A stretch of DNA of 64,000 nucleotides from an uncultured Desulfobacter sp. (GTDB lineage Bacteria > Desulfobacterota > Desulfobacteria > Desulfobacterales > Desulfobacteraceae): assembly GCF_963664415.1 (NCBI RefSeq), contig NZ_OY761443.1, positions 620,001 through 684,000 on the forward strand, in the 5' to 3' direction. Shown in pieces: positions 17,273-26,690 of this stretch. The notes beneath the pieces are model-generated. The model had not been told where the DNA came from and made no database searches. It worked only from the letters and a program-made list of their open reading frames with translations. The translations under genes and the position numbers were made by a program. The number at the start of each line of letters is the position of its first letter. Positions within the stretch are counted from its first letter, which is position 1.

Positions 17273-18598
17273 ATGTTTGACAATTTAAGCGATCGGCTGG
17301 ATTCTGTTTTTAAAAAACTTAAAGGACACGGGACCCTTACCGAGAACAACATTGAAGACGGTTTAAAACAGGTCAGATTGGCACTTCTGGAAGCCGATGT
17401 CAATTATAAGGTTGCAAAAAATGTCATTTCAGATATAAAGGCCCGAGCTCTTGGCCAGGAGGTCATGCAAAGTCTTACCCCGGGTCAGCAGGTCATCAAA
17501 ATTGTAAATGAAGAATTTACAAAAATAATGGGCTCCACCCACCAGGAACTGAACCTTTCCGCCACCGGTGCAACGGCTATCATGTTGGTGGGTTTGCAGG
17601 GTTCCGGCAAGACGACCACAGCAGGTAAACTGGCGAATTTCCTGCGTAAAACAGGCAGAAAACCGTATCTTGTGCCTGTGGATGTATACCGTCCGGCCGC
17701 CATCGACCAGCTGACCAAGCTGGGAAAACAGATGGATGTGCCGGTATTTGCATCCACAACAGACATGAAACCGCTCAAGATCTGCCAGGATGCAAAAGTT
17801 GCCGCAAGAGATCTTGGCTGCGACACCCTGCTCATTGACACGGCGGGACGGTTGCATCTGGATGATGCGCTCATGGCCGAGCTCGAAGAGATAAAAAAGG
17901 GAATCAACCCGGCAGAGACGCTTCTGGTGGCCGACGCCATGACCGGCCAGGATGCGGTGAACATTGCCGGTGAATTTGATAAACGGTTGGATATTTCCGG
18001 CTTTGTGCTGACTAAGATGGACGGCGATGCCCGGGGCGGTGCGGCGCTGTCTATAAAAGCTGTGACCGGCAAGCCGTTAAAATTCATCGGTGTGGGTGAA
18101 AAAACAACGGCCCTTGAGCCCTTTCATCCAGACCGCATGGCGTCCAGAATTCTTGGCATGGGAGACACCCTCTCCTTTATTGAAAAGGCTGTGGAGGCGG
18201 TTGACCAAAAAGAAGCTCAGGCCCTTGAAAAAAAGTTTAGAAAAAATCAGTTTACCTTGGAAGATTTTAAAAACCAGATGCACCAGGTTCGCAAGATGGG
18301 ATCCATAAAAGATCTTTTGGGCATGCTGCCCGGGGTAAATAAAAAGATGCTCAAAGATTTGAACATTGACGATAAGGAATTTACAAAAATAGAGGCAATT
18401 ATCAACTCCATGACTCTGGAGGAACGAACCAAACATGCAATCATTAAAGCGTCCCGCAAAAGACGGATTGCCCTTGGTTCAGGAACCTCGGTACAGGATG
18501 TGAACAAATTGCTTAAAAGCTACACCCAGTCCATGAAAATGATGAAAAAATTTAATAAAGGCGGCATGAAAAACCTTCGTGGCATGCTGCCATTCTAA
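17273..18598 (+). CDS. ffh: Signal recognition particle GTPase Ffh (SRP54)
   Basis: 441 residues from the ATG at 17273 (MFDNLSDRLDS, the usual family start); a TTG six bases earlier is possible but unneeded. The N domain is followed by the G domain (P-loop GLQGSGKTTTAGKLA near residue 106, DTAGRLHLDD near 190, TKMDGDARGG near 246) and the methionine-rich M domain with the RNA-binding stretch and the GSG-type loop RIALGSGTSVQDVNKLLK. It binds 4.5S RNA and signal sequences and targets ribosomes to FtsY and SecYEG. First gene of a translation cluster. Confidence 0.97.
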   Translation: MFDNLSDRLDSVFKKLKGHGTLTENNIEDGLKQVRLALLEADVNYKVAKNVISDIKARALGQEVMQSLTPGQQVIKIVNEEFTKIMGSTHQELNLSATGATAIMLVGLQGSGKTTTAGKLANFLRKTGRKPYLVPVDVYRPAAIDQLTKLGKQMDVPVFASTTDMKPLKICQDAKVAARDLGCDTLLIDTAGRLHLDDALMAELEEIKKGINPAETLLVADAMTGQDAVNIAGEFDKRLDISGFVLTKMDGDARGGAALSIKAVTGKPLKFIGVGEKTTALEPFHPDRMASRILGMGDTLSFIEKAVEAVDQKEAQALEKKFRKNQFTLEDFKNQMHQVRKMGSIKDLLGMLPGVNKKMLKDLNIDDKEFTKIEAIINSMTLEERTKHAIIKASRKRRIALGSGTSVQDVNKLLKSYTQSMKMMKKFNKGGMKNLRGMLPF

Positions 18599-18613
18599 GG
18601 AGAGACAAAAATT

Positions 18614-18868
18614 ATGGCAGTAAAACTCAGACTTACCCGTAAAGGCACCAAAAAGAAACCCTTTTACAGAATTGTTGCAGCTGATATTGAGGCACCTAGG
18701 GACGGCAAGTTCCTTGAAGCCGTGGGCACCTATGACCCCATGCAGGATCCAGCCGTTATCAACCTTAAGCAAGACCGGGTGCAGTACTGGCTGGAACAGG
18801 GTGCCAAACCCACCACAACGGTAAAAAGTATCCTTAAAAAACAAAGCGCGGAAAGCGTTTCTGCCTAA
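18614..18868 (+). CDS. rpsP: Ribosomal protein S16 (bS16)
   Basis: 84 residues, MAVKLRLTRKGTKKKPFYRIV, the highly conserved start of bS16. It is part of the 30S subunit. The strong ribosome site AAGGAGAG lies 15 bases past the ffh stop, in the same operon. Nothing unusual. Confidence 0.98.
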   Translation: MAVKLRLTRKGTKKKPFYRIVAADIEAPRDGKFLEAVGTYDPMQDPAVINLKQDRVQYWLEQGAKPTTTVKSILKKQSAESVSA

Positions 18869-18947
18869 GGCTACCTTAAAGGGAGAAAACCGCTGGACAG
18901 CCTTGAAAACAGCCGGGCCTCGATGTCATTGATTAGGAGATGTTTTT

Positions 18948-19178
18948 ATGAAAGAGCTGATTGAGTACTTAGCAAAGGCATTGGTAGACAATCCCGATGA
19001 GGTTCAAGTCTCTGAAGTGACGGGTGACCAGACCTCCGTACTTGAACTCAAAGTGGCAAAGGAAGACTTAGGCAAGGTTATCGGTAAACAGGGCAGATCA
19101 GCCAGGGCCATGAGAACCATCCTGAGTGCCGCGGCCACAAAAATGAAAAAACGCACGGTACTGGAAATTATCGAGTAG
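18948..19178 (+). CDS. khpA: KH-domain RNA-binding protein KhpA
   Basis: 76 residues, one KH domain with the GxxG loop in GKVIGKQGRSARAMRTIL. KhpA proteins bind RNA, often together with a Jag/KhpB partner. The position between rpsP and rimM is the standard one for this gene. Ribosome site TAGGAGA. The 79 bases before it hold no other gene. Confidence 0.94.
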   Translation: MKELIEYLAKALVDNPDEVQVSEVTGDQTSVLELKVAKEDLGKVIGKQGRSARAMRTILSAAATKMKKRTVLEIIE

Positions 19179-19182
19179 TTCC

Positions 19183-19725
19183 ATGGAGTGTTCGAACACC
19201 TGGCTGATTATCGGCAAGGTCACTGGCGTTCACGGCCTTAAGGGGAACCTGAAAGTATGGTCCTGGGCCCAGTCGCCCGCCACCTTTACCCAAGGGCTTG
19301 CCGTGATACTCAAAGATGAGGATACCCCCTTGGACACTGGCCGGGAATATATAATTCTGGGGACCGGCAAGTATAAAAAAGGGGTGCTTTTAACCCTTGA
19401 AGGAGTCACGACCCGGGAGGCCTCGGAAGCCCTTGTGGGAAAACTTGTGCTTGTGGATAAAACCAACCTTCCGGACCTGGATGAAGATACCTGGTACTGG
19501 CAGGATTTGATCGGACTGACGGTTGTCGATACCTGTGAGGGGGAGCTTGGGGAAGTAACACATCTTTTTCCCACAGGCGCCGATGATATCCTGGTTGTTA
19601 TGGATCAAACATCACAAAACAAACAGGAAATACTGATTCCCATGAATGCCGTATTTATCAAGGAGATAAACCTTGAGACCGGCGTGATCAAGACAGAATT
19701 GCCTGAAGGATTTATCACGGACTAA
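19183..19725 (+). CDS. rimM: Ribosome maturation factor RimM
   Basis: 180 residues. The N-terminal RimM barrel (IGKVTGVHGLKGNLKVWSW) and the C-terminal PRC-like barrel (YWQDLIGLTVVDTCEGELGEV, ILIPMNAVFIKEINLETG). It helps 16S rRNA 3' domain folding together with S19. It starts four bases past khpA and ends eight before trmD. Confidence 0.95.
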   Translation: MECSNTWLIIGKVTGVHGLKGNLKVWSWAQSPATFTQGLAVILKDEDTPLDTGREYIILGTGKYKKGVLLTLEGVTTREASEALVGKLVLVDKTNLPDLDEDTWYWQDLIGLTVVDTCEGELGEVTHLFPTGADDILVVMDQTSQNKQEILIPMNAVFIKEINLETGVIKTELPEGFITD

Positions 19726-19733
19726 TTTTGGCC

Positions 19734-20486
19734 ATGAAGTTTACCGTACTGACATTGTTTCCGGAATTTCTGGATGCATTTTTTGCGAACGGCATCATGG
19801 CCAGGGCGTTGAGCCGGGAGGTTATCAGCGCTGATAGCATCAATATCCGGGATTTTGCTTTTGACCGGCATAACAGCGTGGATGACCGCCCCTACGGTGG
19901 AGGCAGCGGCATGGTAATGATGCCGGGACCTTTGGAAAAGACCATTGATTCTGCCAGACAGGCTTCCAGCAATCCCCGAGTGGTGTGCCTGACTCCCCAA
20001 GGCAAACCTTTCACCCAGGCCCGGGCCTGTGAACTTGCCGTAGGCGGACAGGACTTGATTTTGATTTGCGGCCGGTACGAGGGGATTGATGAGCGGGTCT
20101 ATACCCGACAGGTGGATGAAGAGATCTGCGTAGGGGACTTTGTGATGACCGGCGGAGAGATTGCTGCCATGGCAGTGATTGACGCCGTTGCCAGAATGAT
20201 CCCCGGGGTGCTTGGGAGCAATGAATCATCCAGGGATGAATCGTTCATGGACAACCGTCTTGAATATGCCCAGTACACCCGGCCCGAAACATATGAGGGC
20301 ATGGCTGTACCTGGGGTACTTTTGTCCGGGAACCATGAGAAAATCCGCCAATGGCGCAAACGATCCGCTCTGGAACGAACATTTATCAAGCGCCCGGATC
20401 TGTTTGAATCCCGGTGGCCGGATAGCGAAGAAAAAGAAGTTTTGCGGCAGTGGTGCCGGGAGCTTGAGGCATTAATACATAAATGA
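19734..20486 (+). CDS. trmD: tRNA (guanine-N1-)-methyltransferase TrmD
   Basis: 250 residues from the ATG at 19734 (MKFTVLTLFPEFLDAFF); a TTG two codons earlier is less likely. SPOUT trefoil-knot marks DDRPYGGGSGMVMMPGPL, ICGRYEGIDERV and IGDFVMTGGE-type sequence (VGDFVMTGGEIAAM). It makes m1G37 in tRNA, preventing frameshifts. It overlaps the next gene by four bases (ATGA). Confidence 0.97.
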   Translation: MKFTVLTLFPEFLDAFFANGIMARALSREVISADSINIRDFAFDRHNSVDDRPYGGGSGMVMMPGPLEKTIDSARQASSNPRVVCLTPQGKPFTQARACELAVGGQDLILICGRYEGIDERVYTRQVDEEICVGDFVMTGGEIAAMAVIDAVARMIPGVLGSNESSRDESFMDNRLEYAQYTRPETYEGMAVPGVLLSGNHEKIRQWRKRSALERTFIKRPDLFESRWPDSEEKEVLRQWCRELEALIHK

Positions 20487-21061
20487 GTGCACCTATTTAC
20501 CTGGCATTGATCCATTATCCGGTGGTCAATAAGAACGGGCAGATCACAGGATCAGCCCTGACCAACATGGACCTGCATGACATTGCCAGGGCGGGCCGGA
20601 CATTCGGGGTAAAGGCATATTATGTGGTTACCCCATATGAAGATCAACAAAACCTGGCTGTCCAGATTATGGATCACTGGACTCATGGCCACGGAGGGAG
20701 GGTTAATCCGGCCAGAAAGTCCGCCCTTGAACGCGTCAGGGTGGCAAAGACATTTGAAGCAGCCTGCAATGATATCGAAATTGAACAGGGGGCGGGTGTG
20801 GTAAAAGTAGCTACCAGCGCCAGCAGTCGGTGCGCCACGCGTAGTTGCAGACAGCTTGGACAGGAATTAATGATGAACAATGTCCCCCATGTGCTTGTCT
20901 TGGGCACGGCATGGGGACTGGCACCGGAAGTGATGGACCAGTGTGATCATATCCTTGAACCCATACGGGGTTCAGGATCATATAATCACTTAAGCGTCCG
21001 CTCCGCCGCATCCATATACTTAGACAGATTAATAAACGTAGACAGATTAATAAACGGCTAA
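20483..21061 (+). CDS. SPOUT-type RNA methyltransferase (Methyltrn_RNA_4 family)
   Basis: 192 residues. Starts IYLALIHYPVVNKNGQITGSALTNMDLHDIARAGRTFGVKAYY and has the knot region VLGTAWGLAPEVMDQCDHILEPIRG, both typical of the trmD-rplS linked family of predicted S-adenosylmethionine RNA methyltransferases. The target is not established. The extreme C-terminus is altered by a perfect 18-bp tandem duplication (21021-21038 and 21039-21056) that gives LDRLIN-VDRLIN; the normal protein probably ended six residues sooner. Coupled to trmD by overlap. Confidence 0.82.
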   Translation: MSAPIYLALIHYPVVNKNGQITGSALTNMDLHDIARAGRTFGVKAYYVVTPYEDQQNLAVQIMDHWTHGHGGRVNPARKSALERVRVAKTFEAACNDIEIEQGAGVVKVATSASSRCATRSCRQLGQELMMNNVPHVLVLGTAWGLAPEVMDQCDHILEPIRGSGSYNHLSVRSAASIYLDRLINVDRLING

Positions 21062-21079
21062 ATATAGAAGGAAAAAAAC

Positions 21080-21433
21080 ATGACAGCAAACCTAATCCAA
21101 AAAATTGAAAGAGAACAGATGCGCCTTGACATCCCTGATTTCGACTCCGGGGATACCATAAAGGTCCATGTAAAAATCAGGGAAGGTGAAAAGGAGCGTA
21201 TCCAGGTCTTCCAAGGCGTGGTGATCAAAAAAACCAAAGGTCTTTCCAGCGCCCGGTTTACCGTGAGAAAAATTTCCGGCGGCGTGGGTGTTGAAAGAAT
21301 TTTCCCCCTATATTCTCCTGCCATTGACAAAATTGAAGTTGTTACCCGGGGACGTGTAAGAAGATCTAAACTTTACTATCTGAGAAACCTTCGCGGCAAA
21401 GCTGCAAGAATCAAAGAAAAACGCTTTGCCTGA
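21080..21433 (+). CDS. rplS: Ribosomal protein L19 (bL19)
   Basis: 117 residues. Family marks GDTIKVHVKIREGEKERIQVFQGVVI and RVRRSKLYYLRNLRGKAARIKE. A 50S protein at the subunit interface. Ribosome site GAAGGAAA. It overlaps the possible early TTG start of rnhB. Confidence 0.98.
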   Translation: MTANLIQKIEREQMRLDIPDFDSGDTIKVHVKIREGEKERIQVFQGVVIKKTKGLSSARFTVRKISGGVGVERIFPLYSPAIDKIEVVTRGRVRRSKLYYLRNLRGKAARIKEKRFA

Positions 21434-21458
21434 TATCCACCACAGCCTTTCAGCCGAC

Positions 21459-22052
21459 ATGCTGTTTTATGAAAAACAGGCGATGTTGGACGGATATAAA
21501 GTGATTGCAGGTGTTGATGAGGCCGGCAGGGGACCCCTTGCCGGCCCTGTCGTGTCTGCAGCTGTGGTGTTGCCTGAAAGTTTTGATGTCCCAGGCATTA
21601 ATGACTCAAAAAAACTTTCTGAAAAAAAAAGAGAAGCTCTTTTTCCACTGATTCAGGCCCAGGCCATTGCTTTTGGCATCGGCATGGCCGACCATGAGGA
21701 AATTGACCGGATTAATATCCTGCAGGCATCACTACTCTCCATGAAACGTGCTGTTGACGCTTTGCAGCTTACACCCGATTATCTGCTCATTGACGGCAAA
21801 TTTACTATAAACGCCACCATAGAGCAGCGTCCTGTGATTAAAGGGGACGCCTTGAGCGTATCCATTGCAGCAGCTTCAATTATGGCCAAGGTCACACGGG
21901 ACCGAATCATGGCGGAGCTTGATGCAAAATACCCTCAATATGGCCTTAAACGCCATAAAGGCTATCCAACCAAAGCCCACAAAGAGGCAATCCTGACCCA
22001 TGGCCCCTGCCCTGTGCATCGCAAAAGCTTTAAAGGTGTAAAGGATATATGA
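21459..22052 (+). CDS. rnhB: Ribonuclease HII
   Basis: 197 residues from ATG 21459. The catalytic acidic motif VDEAGRGPLAGPVV lies near residue 25, with INDSKKLSEKKRE, LLIDGKF and the SIMAKVTRDR segment following. It removes RNA primers and misinserted ribonucleotides from DNA. The start is uncertain: a TTG at 21426 inside rplS would add 11 residues (PDIHHSLSAD), and neither start has a good ribosome site. The end overlaps yraN by four bases. Confidence 0.94.
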   Translation: MLFYEKQAMLDGYKVIAGVDEAGRGPLAGPVVSAAVVLPESFDVPGINDSKKLSEKKREALFPLIQAQAIAFGIGMADHEEIDRINILQASLLSMKRAVDALQLTPDYLLIDGKFTINATIEQRPVIKGDALSVSIAAASIMAKVTRDRIMAELDAKYPQYGLKRHKGYPTKAHKEAILTHGPCPVHRKSFKGVKDI

Positions 22053-22423
22053 GCTTTAGGGGAAAACAGCTGGGCAAAAAGGGAGAACGATCCGCTCAAA
22101 AGTTTCTTGTGTCCCGGGGGTATAAAATATTGGAATCCAATTATTCAACCCCAAAGTTTGAAATCGATATCATTGCCAAAGACAATGACACCTTGTGCTT
22201 TATTGAAGTCAAAACCCGAACAGGTATAAAAAAAGGCCTGCCCCGGGAAGGTGTCACAACCGCCAAGCAAAAAAAAATCATCATGGGTGCCCAATACTAT
22301 CTACACCTAAAAAAAATAACCGACACCCGGCTTCGATTTGATGTGGTGGAGATCTTGTACAAGGACGCTTCTCACACGGCTTGTGACATCACTATAATCC
22401 CAAATGCATTTCAAGGAAGTTAA
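22049..22423 (+). CDS. YraN family protein (UPF0102), predicted endonuclease fold
   Basis: 124 residues, LGKKGERSAQKFLVSRGYKILESNYSTP then FEIDIIAKDNDTLCFIEVKTRTG. The E-x(n)-D-x(n)-EVK pattern is that of restriction-endonuclease-like folds. The cellular role is not known; it is almost always next to rnhB, as here. Start codon overlaps the rnhB stop (ATGA). Confidence 0.9.
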   Translation: MSFRGKQLGKKGERSAQKFLVSRGYKILESNYSTPKFEIDIIAKDNDTLCFIEVKTRTGIKKGLPREGVTTAKQKKIIMGAQYYLHLKKITDTRLRFDVVEILYKDASHTACDITIIPNAFQGS

Positions 22424-22425
22424 CA

Positions 22426-23265
22426 ATGGTCGGCACGCTGTATATTGTGGCAACTCCTTTGGGCAACCTTGAGGACATGACATTTCGGGCGGTGCGCATG
22501 CTAAAGGAAGCAGACCTGATTGCAGCCGAAGACACCCGTCATTCAAAAAAACTGCTAAATCATTACGGCATCACAACCCCCTCAATTGCTTGCCATGAGC
22601 ACAACGAAGCCGCAAAAGCCTGTGACCTGGTCCAGCGGCTTGAAAAGGGAACAACCATCGCTTTAATCAGCGATGCAGGCACGCCTTTAATTTCAGACCC
22701 CGGTTACCGCCTGGTGTCAATGGCCTCAGAAAAAGGTATCCCAATTGTGCCGATACCCGGATGCAACGCTGCGATTACCGGATTGAGCGCATCCGGCCTG
22801 CCCACCGACGCCTTTATTTTTCTGGGGTTTGCGCCTAAAAAACAAGGACGATTGGACAACTTTCTCAATGATGCCGCCCACCATAAAGCCACACTGATAT
22901 TTTATGAATCCCCGCGGCGCGTTATCCGGTTGATATCTTCGGCCATAACGGTATTGGGGGACCGTCAGGCCTGTCTTGCCAGAGAATTGACAAAACAATA
23001 TGAGGAGTTTATCCGAGGTCCTTTATCCGCTATTCTATCTACCCTTGAAAACCGAGAAACCGTCAAAGGCGAATGCGTTTTGTTTATTACAGGAGACGCC
23101 GAACAACCTGTGGCTTTGTCTGCAGAACAGATGGAATCCATGATCATGGATGGCCTCAATCAGAATATACGAACCGGTGAACTTGCAAAAGAAATAGCCG
23201 GATATGCAAACTTCCCAAAGTCCAAGGTTTACGACATGATTTTAGCCCTGAAAAAGCGCCTTTAA
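22426..23265 (+). CDS. rsmI: 16S rRNA 2'-O-ribose C1402 methyltransferase RsmI
   Basis: 279 residues. Tetrapyrrole-methylase fold with GTLYIVATPLGNLEDMTFRAVRMLKEADLIAAEDTRHSKKLL at the start, ALISDAGTPLISDPGYRLV near residue 80 and FLGFAPKKQGRL near 130. It methylates C1402 in the ribosomal P site. Last gene of the cluster, two bases after yraN. No clear terminator is seen in the next 170 bases. Confidence 0.95.
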   Translation: MVGTLYIVATPLGNLEDMTFRAVRMLKEADLIAAEDTRHSKKLLNHYGITTPSIACHEHNEAAKACDLVQRLEKGTTIALISDAGTPLISDPGYRLVSMASEKGIPIVPIPGCNAAITGLSASGLPTDAFIFLGFAPKKQGRLDNFLNDAAHHKATLIFYESPRRVIRLISSAITVLGDRQACLARELTKQYEEFIRGPLSAILSTLENRETVKGECVLFITGDAEQPVALSAEQMESMIMDGLNQNIRTGELAKEIAGYANFPKSKVYDMILALKKRL

Positions 23266-23495
23266 ACATCTTTGACTCCTTTTTCCCCTACCTTAAAACA
23301 TCCTAAGACCACACTTAGAAGCAACACATTCCTTAAAGATTGATAAACCCCTTGCCAAATCAGGGCCAAAAGCTTTATAAAGAAGCAAATATTAGGAAAT
23401 TATGAAAATAATGTTAGGACTACAACTCTGATAAAATGGTCTGGCCTACTCCGGCCTATATACATCCAAATAGTCACAAAGGAAATAAAACTATC

Positions 23496-25772
23496 ATGAG
23501 CATTGAAATATGCTATGTCATCGTAGGGATGTTGATCCTGTTTGCAATTTTTGATCTGATTGTCGGGGTAACCAATGACGCGGTTAATTTTTTAAACTCC
23601 TCAATTGGGTCGAAGGCAGCACCCTTTAAAATAATCATGCTCATTGCCAGTGTTGGTATTCTGACCGGCGTTACGTTTTCAGCAGGCATGATGGAAGTTG
23701 CCCGGAAAGGTATTTTTCATCCCGAACTTTTTACCATGCCCGAACTTTTGACCATCTTTCTGGCTGTCATGATCACGGATATCCTGCTTTTAGATCTTTT
23801 CAACACATATGGTTTGCCCACCTCTACAACCGTATCCATTGTATTTGAATTACTCGGATCCGCCGTGGCCCTATCTATGATAAAACTTGCCGCCCATACC
23901 GATTCAACTCTCGGTCTATTGGATTATATTAACTCGACCAAAGCCATTACAATCGTTTTTGGAATATTATTATCTATCCTCGTGGCATTTGCTTCAGGTG
24001 CAACGGTCCAGTTTATATCCAGGCTGATCTTCACATTTAATTATAAAAGACGGTTGAAGTATTACGGCGCGCTGTGGGGTGGTGTGGCCCTTACCGTCAT
24101 CACCTTTTTTATCCTCATAAAAGGGGCCAAAGGCGCCACATTTATGGATCCGCATATGGTAACTTGGATAAAAAGCCATTCTCTTCTTCTCATGGGATGT
24201 ATTTTCGTAACCTCTGCTGTTATCCTTCAGGTTCTCATCAGCCTATTTAAAATAAATATTCTTAAGCCCATTGTCCTTGTGGGGACATTTGCCCTGGCCA
24301 TGGCATTTGCTGCCAATGATCTCGTCAATTTTATCGGAGTACCCCTGGCAGGCCTCAATGCCTTTAAAACAGCTCTGGCCTCATCTGACCCCATGAACAT
24401 CACCATGGGGGCACTGGGGGGCAAAGTGCACACCCAGACCTTTATTATGCTCATTGCCGGTGCCATCATGGTGATCACTTTGTGGGTATCACGCAAGGCA
24501 AGGACAGTGACTGAAACGGAAATCAGCCTGGGGCAGCAAGATGAAGGTATGGAACGGTTTGAATCTGTCTGGTTGTCCAGGCGCATTGTAAACCTGTTCT
24601 ACAGCCTGTTTACCGCAGTCAACGTCATATCACCACCCGTCATCGGCAGGGTTATAGCCCAGCGAATAAACCCGACCCCAGAAGACAACCATGTCGGAGG
24701 AAAAGAAAAACCTTCCTTTGATCTACTACGCGCCTCTGTGAATCTGATGGTGGCATCTGCCGTGGTCTCCCTGGCCACATCCCTGAAGCTGCCCTTGTCC
24801 ACCACTTATGTAACGTTTATGGTTGCCATGGGCTCCTCCTTTTCCGACCAGGCCTGGGGCAGAGAAAGCGCCGTATACCGTGTCACCGGTGTTTTAACAG
24901 TGATCGGTGGTTGGTTCATGACCGCCTTCATTGCTTTTATAGCCTCTTTTATCGCAGGCAACATCATCTACTATTTTAAAATGCCAGGTGTGGTCGGTCT
25001 GATGGTTTTTGTATTTTTCATGATATACAGAAACAAAAAACGGCACGAAGGCAATGAAAAGACCAAAGAAGAGATCACCATTTACCATCTTGAAGAGGTT
25101 GAAGATTTCCAATCTTCTGTTTCCGCAACATTTGATCACCTCGCCCTTCATCTTCAAGGCATGAGACTATCTTTAGGAACTGCCTTTGATGCGCTGTTTC
25201 AAGAAGATTTGGACGCCTTAAGGGAACATCGTAGAAAGGTCAAGCAGTTCCAGGTGCGCAGCAACATAATCATTGCCAATATCTTTAAAGTATTACGACT
25301 CCTGCAACGTGGGGATCACAAGGGGTCGTTCAACTATTATCAGATAATTCGGCGCCTCCAGAAACTAAACGACGGGTATCGGGATACGGTGATCAGGTCC
25401 ACCAGGCATGTGGCCAACCGGCATAAAGGGCTTTTACCCGCCCAGATTAAGGAGCTCACGGAGATTAAAACAGAATTTCTTTACATTCTTGAGCAGGTGG
25501 GAATCGCATTCAATAAAAAAGATATTGTGGACTGCCAGCACATTGCTGCACGATTCCACTATCTTAGGGACCTTGTGGATGAATACAACGCCAATCAGAT
25601 TGCCAGAATCAGGGAAGAATCCTCAAAAACACGCCTGAGTATCATGTACTACGCCATTTCCGGCAATTGCGTCATGATGGCCAAACAAACAGTAAAACTG
25701 CTTGAAATATTTAACGAGGCGCTGCCTTCAAAAAACGGCACCAATTCCTGTAGAAACCTCCATTTAGACTGA
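23496..25772 (+). CDS. PiT-family inorganic phosphate permease with C-terminal PhoU-like region
   Basis: 758 residues from the ATG at 23496 (an ATG at 23436 would add 20 residues of unlikely sequence). The two PiT signature repeats are visible: GVTNDAVNFLNSSIGSKAAP near residue 25 and FAANDLVNFIGVPLAG near 270. About ten membrane segments fill residues 5-530, with a long polar loop near 340-420. The last 220 residues are soluble, helical and charged (EEVEDFQSSVSATFDHLALHLQGM) and resemble a PhoU-type regulator domain, so transport and phosphate sensing may be joined in one chain. Symport of phosphate with sodium or protons is family inference. Confidence 0.85.
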   Translation: MSIEICYVIVGMLILFAIFDLIVGVTNDAVNFLNSSIGSKAAPFKIIMLIASVGILTGVTFSAGMMEVARKGIFHPELFTMPELLTIFLAVMITDILLLDLFNTYGLPTSTTVSIVFELLGSAVALSMIKLAAHTDSTLGLLDYINSTKAITIVFGILLSILVAFASGATVQFISRLIFTFNYKRRLKYYGALWGGVALTVITFFILIKGAKGATFMDPHMVTWIKSHSLLLMGCIFVTSAVILQVLISLFKINILKPIVLVGTFALAMAFAANDLVNFIGVPLAGLNAFKTALASSDPMNITMGALGGKVHTQTFIMLIAGAIMVITLWVSRKARTVTETEISLGQQDEGMERFESVWLSRRIVNLFYSLFTAVNVISPPVIGRVIAQRINPTPEDNHVGGKEKPSFDLLRASVNLMVASAVVSLATSLKLPLSTTYVTFMVAMGSSFSDQAWGRESAVYRVTGVLTVIGGWFMTAFIAFIASFIAGNIIYYFKMPGVVGLMVFVFFMIYRNKKRHEGNEKTKEEITIYHLEEVEDFQSSVSATFDHLALHLQGMRLSLGTAFDALFQEDLDALREHRRKVKQFQVRSNIIIANIFKVLRLLQRGDHKGSFNYYQIIRRLQKLNDGYRDTVIRSTRHVANRHKGLLPAQIKELTEIKTEFLYILEQVGIAFNKKDIVDCQHIAARFHYLRDLVDEYNANQIARIREESSKTRLSIMYYAISGNCVMMAKQTVKLLEIFNEALPSKNGTNSCRNLHLD

Positions 25773-25792
25773 TCCTTTTTTCAGTGGATCAG
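25769..25792. terminator. Short hairpin between convergent genes
   Basis: CTGATCC / GGATCAG with a T-rich loop; it spans the permease stop codon. There is no T run after it, so termination is possible but not shown. Confidence 0.35.
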
Positions 25793-25810
25793 GGAATGCG
25801 ACACGCTACG

Positions 25811-26395
25811 CTATAAATCGAACTTGAACCGAATTAAGGCTTCGGTTTTTTTACCATCGGTACTAAACCCAATAGCCGCCCGTCCGCCTAAAAAATCATT
25901 CACAGGGCGACTTGAGATGTCACATTCCACTTCATGATCGACAAGATGAAGGGCGGAAGAAAAATCAATAATATTCAGGCGGGAATTAACTTCAAACACT
26001 GGGGATAAATTCGGATCCAGTTCGCCTGAAAAGGAGACGGACTTCAGCGATTCTTTTTCACCGTGTTCTGTATTGGGAATATTTTTTTCCGAAGCAGAGA
26101 CTTTATGCTTAAGCGTTTTGCGGTATTCGAATCGAACGTTGCGAATCAAACGCTGTCGATACTGATTCAGATTTTTTCCGATCCGGGTATCTTTAAATAA
26201 TTGAGCGGCACCGGACAGTGCAATTTTTTTGGCTGAAGAGTCTTGATGCAAGGCTTGTTGCTCCCTTATCGGAGGCGAAGAGTCAGGCTCAGTCAATGAA
26301 GCAGGAACAATGTCTGATCCGGTTACGTAGCCGGTCAGCGTGATTAGAAGAATCAAAGCCATCGCCAAAATTTTAATAGATTTGAAGGAGTTCAT
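25811..26395 (-). CDS. Hypothetical exported protein
   Basis: 194 residues, not recognised. A hydrophobic start (IKILAMALILLITLTGYVTGS) looks like a signal peptide. A Pro/Ser/Glu-rich linker is followed by a basic segment with IRNVRFEYRKTLKHK, and a C-terminal half rich in beta pattern (FEVNSRLNIIDFSSALHLVDHEVECDISSRP, ending in RFKFDL). The final residue pattern with an aromatic near the end recalls outer-membrane or surface beta proteins, but this is only suggestive. Converges on the permease; ribosome site GGGAGG. Confidence 0.55.
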   Translation of the reverse strand: MNSFKSIKILAMALILLITLTGYVTGSDIVPASLTEPDSSPPIREQQALHQDSSAKKIALSGAAQLFKDTRIGKNLNQYRQRLIRNVRFEYRKTLKHKVSASEKNIPNTEHGEKESLKSVSFSGELDPNLSPVFEVNSRLNIIDFSSALHLVDHEVECDISSRPVNDFLGGRAAIGFSTDGKKTEALIRFKFDL

Positions 26396-26601
26396 AAATC
26401 CTCCCTTTGCTTGGTCGGACGGCCTTTATGAATTTAATCCTAACCGACCATGTTTAAAATTTCCATTGGTCCTCGCATGACTGATTCAAGATTAGGCTCC
26501 TAAGATCTTGGGAAAGAAGAGATCATAAACAAACGTACAATATATTCTTATTATATAGTTTTAAGGTTAAAATTCAAGGGCATTGAAAAGAGATAAACGC
26601 A

Positions 26602-26641
26602 AAAGCGGCCCCTTTCCTATAACAAGGAAAGGGGCCGCTTT
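26602..26641 (-). terminator. Intrinsic terminator of sat
   Basis: A perfect 16-bp stem (AAAGCGGCCCCTTTCC and its complement) with an 8-base loop, followed on the minus strand by TTTTGCGTTT. It lies 50 bases past the sat stop and is among the strongest terminators in the window, fitting a highly expressed gene. Confidence 0.92.
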
Positions 26642-26690
26642 AATTTACATCACAAAGCAGATGTCAATTAAGGAAAATAAAATCCTTCAC

